Source: Oligoflexia bacterium
GTDB lineage: Bacteria > Bdellovibrionota > UBA1018
Assembly (NCBI GenBank): GCA_903854365.1
Contig: CAINWE010000063.1
Span: 1-5,042 of the forward strand
Reading direction: 5' to 3'
Length of the DNA: 5,042 nt
In this document: positions 1-5,042 of the stretch, in pieces
Position numbering within the stretch: position 1 is the first letter of the stretch
Layout of the letters: each line of letters begins with the position of its first letter
Notes under the pieces: model-generated
The model's database searches: none
What the model was told of the DNA's origin: nothing
Seen by the model: only the letters and a program-made list of their open reading frames with translations
Position numbers and translations under genes: made by a program

Positions 1-9
1 AAACTAAAC

Positions 10-24
10 TAAAATCTCAAAAAA
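10..24 (+). other. In-frame stop and A6 run: probable frameshift site in smc
   Basis: The smc frame is closed by TAA at 10-12. The frame starting at base 3 has no stop and reads TKLKSQK up to the A6 run at 19-24. Dropping one A from that run joins it to the smc frame as ...SQKDSDSMQAE..., a Lys/Ser/Glu-rich stretch compatible with the coil. The break could be a one-base sequencing or assembly error, a true frameshift mutation, or a junction at the end of a contig. Only about 20 bases of upstream frame are visible, so this is a weak inference. A-runs of six or seven also occur elsewhere in smc without frame change (for example at 1281-1287). Confidence 0.4.
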
Positions 25-36
25 GACTCCGACTCC

Positions 37-1371
37 ATGCAGGCCGAGAGTGCGCGTGCACAGAGCGAACGAGAAAAACTCGAAGGACAACTGACGACCC
101 TTCTTGAAGCCCGATCTGAACTGGAAGTCCTGATTGAAAGCGCCGGTAAAGACCTTCAAGAAAAGGAAACCTCCTACCAGGAGAAAGAGCAAGCCCTTCA
201 GACTATCCGAGTCGAAGAAGCGTCATTACGGGAACGTTCCAACAGCCTGAAACGAGAACTCGACGCGACCCGATCCATTAAGTCCGATCGCGAGCGGCGA
301 CGCAGCGAAGTCCTTAGGACCTTAGATCGAGCCACCCGAGAGCAAGAGCAGTTCTCAGGGAGCGAAGAAGACCTCTTTCAAAAAATTGAAGAATTGACTC
401 TCGAACTTGCAACAGCAAGAGACGGCCTTGCACAAATTAAAGACCGTATCGAACAGTCCAACGCAAAAGTAAATGCGACGTTAGAGAGCATCAAAACTCT
501 TCACAAATCAGTCGATCAGAAAACGACTGAGTCCAACCATCTTGCGATCAACATTGAAAAAATTTCGAGTGAACTCTCTCATCTGCTCCAAAATTTAGAG
601 GAAAAGTACGGTGCCGGGTTCCTAGATCGAAGGCCCGAAACGACTTCCTCGGGAGACTCTCAGAACTCGATTTCCATAGAAAGTCCTGCTTCTGTAGCAG
701 AGCTCACACCTGAGGAAGAAATCGCCCTCGGAGAAGATATCGAGAAACTCAGAGAACGCATCCGCAGGCTGGGCGAAGTCAACGTCATGGCCATTGAAGA
801 ATACGAACAACTCAAGAAGCGGTATGACCACCTCCTCTCCGAAAAAGCTGATCTTGAACACTCGCTCGTGAACCTCCAAAATGCGATTGAACATATTAAT
901 CAAACCTCCGAACAACGCTTCAAAAAGGCCTTCGAAGCCATTGCTAACCGCTTCGAGAGACTATTCCCCATTATCTTCGGAGGCGGTCAAGCCAAACTCT
1001 CGCTCGTTTATCCAGAAGGATCCCAGGACATTCTGGATGCCGGCGTCGACATTTTAGCTCAGCCTCCCGGCAAAAAGGTCGCAAACATTACCCTCCTTTC
1101 AGGAGGTGAAAAGGCGCTCACCGCAGTGTCTCTCATTTTTGCGATCTTCATGGTCAAACCTTCGCCATTCTGCGTCCTAGACGAAGTGGATGCTCCTTTG
1201 GACGACGCAAACATCGGCAAATTTAACGCCCTTCTCAGAGAGATGTCCGTCAAAAGTCAGTTTATTCTCATCACTCACAATAAAAAAACGATGGAACTCA
1301 ACGACACCCTTTACGGCGTCACCATGGAAGAACCTGGAGTTTCAAAAATGGTATCAATTGAAATGCATTAA
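37..1371 (+). CDS. smc: Chromosome segregation protein SMC, C-terminal part (5' end missing or frameshifted)
   Basis: This is the second half of a bacterial SMC ATPase, the condensin subunit that dimerises, binds ScpA/ScpB and compacts and segregates the nucleoid in the cytoplasm. Residues 1 to about 190 are charged coiled coil. Residues about 197-225 form a Ser/Thr-rich break. A second coil carries the conserved LGEVNVMAIEEYEQL (245-259). The head lobe follows, with the ABC signature LLSGGEKALTA (353-363), Walker B and D-loop FCVLDEVDAPLDDANI (378-393; D382, E383) and the H-loop ITHNKKTM (412-419; H414). The usual family length is about 1150-1200 residues, so the N-terminal Walker A lobe, the first coil and the hinge are absent from the window. 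The ATG at 37 is only the first ATG after an in-frame TAA at 10-12. It has no Shine-Dalgarno sequence and lies mid-coil, so it is probably not a natural start. Identity is very secure from the head motifs; the integrity of the gene is not. It is followed at 33 bases by the lolA-type gene. Confidence 0.93.
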   Translation: MQAESARAQSEREKLEGQLTTLLEARSELEVLIESAGKDLQEKETSYQEKEQALQTIRVEEASLRERSNSLKRELDATRSIKSDRERRRSEVLRTLDRATREQEQFSGSEEDLFQKIEELTLELATARDGLAQIKDRIEQSNAKVNATLESIKTLHKSVDQKTTESNHLAINIEKISSELSHLLQNLEEKYGAGFLDRRPETTSSGDSQNSISIESPASVAELTPEEEIALGEDIEKLRERIRRLGEVNVMAIEEYEQLKKRYDHLLSEKADLEHSLVNLQNAIEHINQTSEQRFKKAFEAIANRFERLFPIIFGGGQAKLSLVYPEGSQDILDAGVDILAQPPGKKVANITLLSGGEKALTAVSLIFAIFMVKPSPFCVLDEVDAPLDDANIGKFNALLREMSVKSQFILITHNKKTMELNDTLYGVTMEEPGVSKMVSIEMH

Positions 1372-1373
1372 GC

Positions 1374-1390
1374 GCCGGGGCTAGCTCGGC
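1374..1390 (+). promoter_or_regulatory. Small hairpin between smc stop and lolA ribosome binding site
   Basis: GCCGGG (1374-1379) and CTCGGC (1385-1390) can pair over six positions, one of them G-U, around a five-base loop GCTAG. The hairpin begins two bases after the smc stop and ends four bases before the GGAGG of the next gene. No T-run follows, so it is not a standard intrinsic terminator. It could affect mRNA stability or translation at the gene junction, or be chance. The pairing is seen; the role is a guess. Confidence 0.3.
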
Positions 1391-1394
1391 ATCT

Positions 1395-1399
1395 GGAGG
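1395..1399 (+). promoter_or_regulatory. Ribosome binding site of lolA-type gene
   Basis: A GGAGG core lies five bases before the ATG at 1405. It fixes that ATG as the start and lets the signal peptide begin with MPTKKR. Confidence 0.85.
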
Positions 1400-1404
1400 T
1401 CCGC

Positions 1405-2256
1405 ATGCCCACAAAAAAACGACTGATCGCCCTGCTGAGCACTGCACTCCCCTTTTTGACCTTCACTACAAATCCTTGCGCCTTTGCTGCAGGGCAAGCC
1501 CGATCCACCCCTCCCTCTCCTGCTCCCTCCATTCAAGCGAGCCCAACTCCATCGCCTACTCCCTCCCCTACTCAATCGGAGCATGTAACTACTCCACCTA
1601 GCATCCCGAGCCCCACCAGCAGCCGCCTACCACCGACAGTACGCGCCCATACTCAAATACAGACATCAGACAATTCGCTTTCAACCCTACCAAAAATTCT
1701 TTTTGAAATTGAAAAAAAGTACGCTGCATCGGCAACTATTTCCGCGCGTTTTTCACAGATCGATCACAATCCAACTCTCGACAAAAACAAGACAAGCAGC
1801 GGGAAAATTTTTGTAAAGAAGCCCGGCAAAATTCGCTGGGACACCGAAACACCAGACCCCAACCTACTCGTGAGCAATGGTAAAATTTTTTGGTTTTACA
1901 CCCCGCCGTTCGATCTAGGAGAAAACGGTCAACTCATTGAAAGGCGATCCTCCGAAGTGCAGTCCCAAGTGGCGACGGCGCTGCTGTCCGGAGAGTTCTC
2001 AAAGGTGCCTGGAATTCAGGTCAAACAAAAATCCGATTCGACTTTTTTAATTACCCCCAAGTCTGGCACTGCAGGCAGCGTAATACGCGCTGAAGTCACA
2101 CTGGACCTCTCAAAAAACCTCATTCAGAAAGTCGCTCTCGATCATCGTGGTGGTAACCGTTCCGAAATTTCACTCTCCCAAATCGAACTAGGAAAGCCAT
2201 TACCCGACGACTTTTTCATATTCAAGGCTCCACCTAATACAGATCGAGTCAAATAA
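1405..2256 (+). CDS. lolA: LolA-type outer-membrane lipoprotein carrier with Pro/Ser/Thr-rich N-terminal linker
   Basis: LolA takes lipoproteins from the inner-membrane LolCDE transporter and carries them through the periplasm to the outer membrane. A signal peptide is clear: basic MPTKKR, a hydrophobic core LIALLSTALPFLTF, and likely signal peptidase I cleavage after AFA (27-29 region). Residues 34-78 are dominated by Pro, Ser and Thr. The LolA domain spans about 95-283 and matches the Escherichia coli protein in order: ISARFSQ (112-118), SGKIFVKKPGKIRWD (132-146), P150 in TPDP, LLVSNGKIFWFYTPP (154-168), FLITPKSG, and the C-terminal FFIFKAPPNTDRVK. At 283 residues it is longer than the roughly 200 of typical LolA precursors; the linker accounts for the excess. 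C25 is not in a lipobox, so the protein is predicted to be soluble. It lies 33 bases after smc and 25 bases before the epimerase-like gene, with no promoter or terminator seen between, which suggests an operon. The fold assignment is strong. A related LolA-like carrier with a different cargo is the main alternative. Confidence 0.88.
   Translation: MPTKKRLIALLSTALPFLTFTTNPCAFAAGQARSTPPSPAPSIQASPTPSPTPSPTQSEHVTTPPSIPSPTSSRLPPTVRAHTQIQTSDNSLSTLPKILFEIEKKYAASATISARFSQIDHNPTLDKNKTSSGKIFVKKPGKIRWDTETPDPNLLVSNGKIFWFYTPPFDLGENGQLIERRSSEVQSQVATALLSGEFSKVPGIQVKQKSDSTFLITPKSGTAGSVIRAEVTLDLSKNLIQKVALDHRGGNRSEISLSQIELGKPLPDDFFIFKAPPNTDRVK
1540..1572 (+). repeat. Short tandem repeat encoding Ser-Pro-Thr-Pro units
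   Basis: About 2.75 copies of a degenerate 12-base unit encode S-P-T-P (residues 46-56) inside the linker of the LolA-type protein. The coding strand from 1504 to about 1638 is strongly pyrimidine-rich. Repeats of this type can change copy number between strains without breaking the frame, because the unit is a multiple of three. Confidence 0.6.
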
Positions 2257-2264
2257 AGACAGTC

Positions 2265-2273
2265 AGAGGGGGA
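2265..2273 (+). promoter_or_regulatory. Ribosome binding site of epimerase-like gene
   Basis: The purine-rich AGAGGGGGA ends eight bases before the ATG at 2282, in the 25-base gap after the lolA-type stop. It supports both the chosen start and co-transcription with translation in series. Confidence 0.8.
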
Positions 2274-2281
2274 AACAAAAA

Positions 2282-3157
2282 ATGCCGAAAATACTCATTT
2301 CTGGAGCGTCAGGATTTATTGGATCCCATCTGGTCAAGCACTTTGCCTCGCAGGGCTGGGAGGTGACTGCTTTTATCAGAACACTACCCGAAAATGTATC
2401 GCCTCCCCCAGGCGTTACATTCAAACAACTCGAGTTACCCCATTTTATTCAACCAGAAGACTTCGAGGGCGCTCACTACTTCGTGCACTGTGCCTGCGAA
2501 AAATATCGGCCGTCAAAAAAAAACTCTTCAGCCATTAACGTTGAAGGGACACGTACCCTTCTGAAGATAGCGAGGCAAAAAAAAATTCAAAAATTTGTTT
2601 TTCTCTCTTCTATGTCTGCTCACCCACAGGCTAGATCGCGTTATGGTCAACACAAACTTCTTTTAGAGTCAGAATTTGATCCATCTCGAGATGTCATCAT
2701 TAGACCTGGACTAGTGTTAGGAAAGGGAGGACTCTTTGCTTCCATTTCTGAAATGATTCAAAAAAGCCCCTTCATCCCGTTAATCAATGGCGGCTCTCAA
2801 CTCTTGCAAACCATCAGCATCCATGACTTATGTCAAAGCATCGAGAACAGCCTAGTCAGGCCAGACATCGTTGGCTTTCTGAATGTAGCCCATCCCCAAC
2901 CGATCACTCTGAAGAAAATGATTGAAAAAATCGCCAAAAATCACCAATTACGAACTCATTTTTTAAGTTTTCCATTCTGGTTTTTTTACCTCATCTTGAA
3001 AATTGCTAATGCGATCCGACTCCCTCTTTCCTTGTCTGAAGAGAATTTACTCGGTCTTCAATACTCTCAGATTTTTGAGGTCGAGAACGATCTCAAGAAA
3101 ATCGGACTCTCCGCCCAATCCTTAGAAGAATATCTTGCACGTGAAAGCACCGTCTAA
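2282..3157 (+). CDS. NAD-dependent epimerase/dehydratase family protein (extended SDR)
   Basis: This is a cytoplasmic Rossmann-fold enzyme of the extended short-chain dehydrogenase/reductase family, which epimerises, dehydrates or oxidises nucleotide sugars and related substrates using NAD(P). The dinucleotide motif GASGFIG is at residues 8-14 after a beta strand KILIS. INVEGTRTLLKIA is the usual helix after the second conserved region. FVFLSSMSAH (105-114) supplies the catalytic Ser region (S109/S110), and YGQHK (121-125) gives the Tyr-Lys pair. IIRPGLVLGKGG is the conserved Arg-Pro-Gly segment. Its 291 residues fall within the family range, slightly short. A hydrophobic aromatic stretch FPFWFFYLILKIANAI (230-245) may be a membrane-contacting helix. 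It is the last gene of the plus-strand group and ends 10 bases from the convergent GMC gene. Two A9 runs lie inside the gene. The substrate is not recognisable; envelope sugar metabolism is an inference from family only. NDUFA9-like or other atypical SDR roles cannot be excluded. Confidence 0.87.
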   Translation: MPKILISGASGFIGSHLVKHFASQGWEVTAFIRTLPENVSPPPGVTFKQLELPHFIQPEDFEGAHYFVHCACEKYRPSKKNSSAINVEGTRTLLKIARQKKIQKFVFLSSMSAHPQARSRYGQHKLLLESEFDPSRDVIIRPGLVLGKGGLFASISEMIQKSPFIPLINGGSQLLQTISIHDLCQSIENSLVRPDIVGFLNVAHPQPITLKKMIEKIAKNHQLRTHFLSFPFWFFYLILKIANAIRLPLSLSEENLLGLQYSQIFEVENDLKKIGLSAQSLEEYLARESTV

Positions 3158-3167
3158 CTGGGTCTCT

Positions 3168-4742
3168 TCAAGGTAATTTTTTGAGAACCTCTTTTGCAAC
3201 CCGCATCGCATTCGCCATAATGGTGAAAGTCAAATTCTTCGCGGGCAACCGAGGAAACGTCGATGCGTCGGCAATAGTGACTCTTTGAGAGCCAAAGAGC
3301 AAACCAGAAGCATCCGTTTGATAGGCGCACTCTGGCTTTCCTCGCATCGGTAAAGTGCCAGCATAATGAATGCTACTTCCTGCTGACGGATATTGGCATT
3401 GACGCTTGAATCCAAAATAACCAATCGATCTCAAAACCCGCAGAATATGACCTTCTAAAACTCCCAAAGCCTTAGGAACATAAGACAACGAAATTCCACC
3501 CGTCTCGTTGAGCTTTAAAAAATTAGTCTCCTCCGGCTCATCCGGATAAAAAATCTGCAGCATGCCTAAGGCTGGTATCAAATACTTAGTCGCCGCAAGG
3601 TTTCCAGAAATTGAAAGCGGAAAATGCATGATCAAGTCCGATCGAAGAGGAGCAACAAGTCCATAAAAGGAAGCCTGCACAGCCGACGGGTATAAGTCAC
3701 CTTCATACAAAAGGATCAACTCTCCTCCAGAAAACGAGTGCACATCGAGCGGACTACCAATTCTACCAGGACTGATAAAAGGAACAAAACTGACAGGGTT
3801 ATCTAAAATCGGAAGTCGGGTTTGAGTGTCATTGCAAGACAAGAGCACAATCTTTGAGGTATTTAGAACGCCAGCTGCCAACAACAGCTGCCGAGCTTCA
3901 AACCTCTCCACGAGGCCTGTTTTTAAATTTTTTGCAGCAATTACTACTCGATCCGACAGCTCTTGAAATCTTAAAACCTCATAGCCCGGCAGATATGTAA
4001 TTTCGCCCTGACTCACCAGATCTGCCAAAGTGTAACCAGTGTGGTAAATACAAGAGAGATTGGGCTGAAAGAACTCCTGACCCGAGTATTCATATTTTTT
4101 TCGCCCCCCGAGATCCTTCGTAAGAATGGCAGCTCGGGTACGTCCTAAACGCAGGGATCCTCTTTGAAACCGATCTTTGTGCCGATGATATTTTCTTACA
4201 AATTCATCAGCAAACGAGCTTAACCTCAATGGCGGCAGTAAGTCCCTCAGACTCCCAAAATAATCCGATAGATCGTCTGATTGCCCGTTGATTCCAATAT
4301 GGCTCGTCAACTCATCGTAATAAGGCTCGATGTCACCGAGTTGGAACGGAAACCCCCGCAGGTCTGCCTGATTAAAGCGCAGACACCCAGCCCCCCACGC
4401 GTTGGTAAGCCCCCCCCGAGCGTGACTCGTCACCGGCATAAAATTTGAGCTAGTAAAGGACGAGGCACTAGAGGGCGACTCTACAACAAAGCGCATCCTA
4501 GGACTTTTCAGCTTAGGACTCAAATATGAAGCATGCAGATTATTGAGACTCTCAAACTCCTCCCCAATTAAGTCTCCGAAAAGATCTAGATTTTGCTTTC
4601 TGAGATCATAAAGGTGACCCGCCGGCAACGAACGACCTGTCTCTTGAAAACCTACATCCAGAACCAGAACATTCTTTCCACGCATCCCGCGGGCTGCAAA
4701 AGTTCCAGCAGCGCCCGACCCTACAACAATGGCGTCAAACAA
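3168..4742 (-). CDS. GMC-family FAD-dependent oxidoreductase
   Basis: This flavoenzyme belongs to the glucose-methanol-choline group, which oxidises alcohol groups of sugars, sterols or other alcohols. The N-terminus MFDAIVVGSGAAG gives the FAD-binding GSGAAG (8-13), and VLVLDVG ends with D29 at the ribose-binding acid position. The flavin-side motif is RGGLTNAWGAG (109-119), followed by IEPYYDELTSHIG (138-150). LLLAAGVLNTSKIVLLS (286-302) resembles the second GMC signature. The C-terminal domain has SSIHYAGTLPM (456-466; likely catalytic H459), VTIADASTFPRLP (488-500) and AKNLTFTIMANAMRVA (501-516; likely N503). The length of 524 is normal. There is no signal peptide or Tat motif, so it is predicted cytoplasmic. 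Pyranose 2-oxidase carries its flavin-linking His in the corresponding THW motif; here TNAW has none, suggesting non-covalent FAD (inference). The start is TTG, supported by a GGAG eight bases upstream and by immediate entry into the FAD motif. It overlaps the upstream small gene by 8 bases, so coupled translation is likely. The substrate is unknown. Confidence 0.88.
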   Translation of the reverse strand: MFDAIVVGSGAAGTFAARGMRGKNVLVLDVGFQETGRSLPAGHLYDLRKQNLDLFGDLIGEEFESLNNLHASYLSPKLKSPRMRFVVESPSSASSFTSSNFMPVTSHARGGLTNAWGAGCLRFNQADLRGFPFQLGDIEPYYDELTSHIGINGQSDDLSDYFGSLRDLLPPLRLSSFADEFVRKYHRHKDRFQRGSLRLGRTRAAILTKDLGGRKKYEYSGQEFFQPNLSCIYHTGYTLADLVSQGEITYLPGYEVLRFQELSDRVVIAAKNLKTGLVERFEARQLLLAAGVLNTSKIVLLSCNDTQTRLPILDNPVSFVPFISPGRIGSPLDVHSFSGGELILLYEGDLYPSAVQASFYGLVAPLRSDLIMHFPLSISGNLAATKYLIPALGMLQIFYPDEPEETNFLKLNETGGISLSYVPKALGVLEGHILRVLRSIGYFGFKRQCQYPSAGSSIHYAGTLPMRGKPECAYQTDASGLLFGSQRVTIADASTFPRLPAKNLTFTIMANAMRVAKEVLKKLP

Positions 4743-5042
4743 GACGAAATCTCCAAACTAGAAATCGACCCTTAGCCATTTTCCAAACTGAAAAAAAAGA
4801 GGCTAAAACCAGAATAACCCACCCTCGAAGTAACGATCTGTTTTCATTGACAAACGATGAATAATATTTAGGATCCACTTCAACTAAATAAAACAAAATC
4901 TGAATTTTGACCGTCAGTGGATGATCCTTTTTTCTCAATGCATACTCGACGGCTTCTACATCCAAATTATACTTGATCATGACGTCGAGAGGTCGCAGAA
5001 GTGCGGGTAGATTAACTGCACATACTTGGTGGGCAGCAACAT
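4735..5042 (-). CDS. Small hypothetical protein, 3' part, running off the right edge
   Basis: I do not recognise this family. The frame ends with TGA at 4737-4735 and has no stop up to the right edge, giving at least 101 codons. The first in-frame ATG is at 4980 (81 residues), but it has no Shine-Dalgarno sequence. My hand count of GC at third codon positions is about one third both upstream and downstream of it, so the gene probably begins beyond the window. From that ATG the product reads as a mixed helical region (LDVEAVEYALRKKDHPLT, then KIQILFYLVEVDPKYYSSFVN). It continues with a hydrophobic segment GWVILVLASFFSVW and ends in a basic, aromatic tail with two VW(K/R) motifs ten residues apart. 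This suggests a membrane-associated C-terminus. The stop overlaps the GMC start by 8 bases, so the two are likely co-translated and may be partners. Alternative: a complete 81-residue protein starting at 4980, whose ATG overlaps a TGA of another open frame. Confidence 0.6.
   Translation of the reverse strand, partial: VAAHQVCAVNLPALLRPLDVMIKYNLDVEAVEYALRKKDHPLTVKIQILFYLVEVDPKYYSSFVNENRSLLRGWVILVLASFFSVWKMAKGRFLVWRFRLV
4751..4754 (-). promoter_or_regulatory. Ribosome binding site deciding the TTG start of the GMC gene
   Basis: On the minus strand GGAG, within TTGGAG, is followed by eight bases and then TTG at 4742-4740. It lies inside the end of the upstream small gene. No ATG or GTG with better spacing precedes the FAD motif, so this site fixes the rare TTG start. 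Confidence 0.7.

Noticed and set aside
622..1253. Minus-strand open frames within smc
   Set aside because: They are antisense to strongly conserved SMC motifs, with no ribosome binding site or recognisable protein features.
1190..1384. Plus-strand open frame overlapping the end of smc
   Set aside because: It overlaps the Walker B and H-loop coding region in another frame and has no protein-like features.
1477..1479. Cys25 as a possible lipoprotein attachment site in the LolA-type protein
   Set aside because: The preceding residues TTNP do not form a lipobox, and a standard AFA cleavage site follows directly.
1381..1584. Minus-strand open frame rich in Gly, Arg and Ser
   Set aside because: It is the antisense shadow of the Pro/Ser-rich linker of the LolA-type gene.
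3161..3189. Possible terminator stem GGTCTC with GAGAACC between the convergent genes
   Set aside because: It needs a bulged A and a 16-base loop, and the T-run lies inside the loop rather than after the stem. Too weak to call.
4593..4775. Plus-strand open frame opposite the start of the GMC gene
   Set aside because: It is antisense to the FAD-binding motif. No ribosome binding site was seen and the composition is not protein-like.
4752..4789. Repeated AGTTTGGA on the minus strand, 30 bases apart
   Set aside because: It encodes the two VW(K/R) motifs in one reading frame and is explained by coding. Two copies are not enough for a regulatory repeat.
4772..4806. Inverted repeat TTAGCC and GGCTAA around a 23-base spacer
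   Set aside because: It lies inside the small coding frame, the stem is only six pairs with a long loop, and the T8 on the minus strand is in the loop. Probably chance.

Overview
The window is about half G+C and almost fully coding. It looks chromosomal and comes from a Gram-negative bacterium. The evidence is a periplasmic lipoprotein carrier of the LolA type next to a true SMC condensin rather than the MukB that enteric gammaproteobacteria use. I cannot fix the lineage from sequence alone. A deltaproteobacterium-like or Bdellovibrio-like (Oligoflexia) origin would fit, but that is a guess. No rRNA, tRNA, CRISPR array, transposase or phage gene was seen.

Layout. On the plus strand three genes run head to tail with gaps of 33 and 25 bases and look like one operon. 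They are the C-terminal part of smc (to 1371), a lolA-type gene with an unusual Pro/Ser/Thr-rich N-terminal linker (1405-2256), and an extended short-chain dehydrogenase/NAD-dependent sugar epimerase-like gene (2282-3157). On the minus strand, converging on these across only 10 bases, are a GMC/pyranose-oxidase-like FAD oxidoreductase with a TTG start (3168-4742) and, just upstream, the end of a small gene of unknown function with a hydrophobic C-terminal stretch. That small gene overlaps the oxidoreductase start by 8 bases, and its frame stays open to the right edge.

How they may work together. SMC compacts and segregates the chromosome. The LolA-like protein would ferry lipoproteins across the periplasm to the outer membrane. 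The epimerase-like and GMC proteins are both nucleotide-cofactor redox enzymes that could modify a sugar or lipid of the envelope, but their substrates cannot be read from the sequence. The minus-strand pair (small membrane-associated protein plus soluble flavoenzyme, translationally coupled) is the least explained part of the window.

Points of doubt. The smc reading frame has an in-frame stop at 10-12, although its product starts deep inside a coiled coil, so the left edge is either frameshifted or genuinely broken. Long homopolymers (A9 twice in the epimerase gene, G8 in the flavin-binding region of the GMC gene) could be slippage sites or sources of sequencing error. There are no gene-free stretches over 300 bases. 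I did not find a clearly new multi-gene system.
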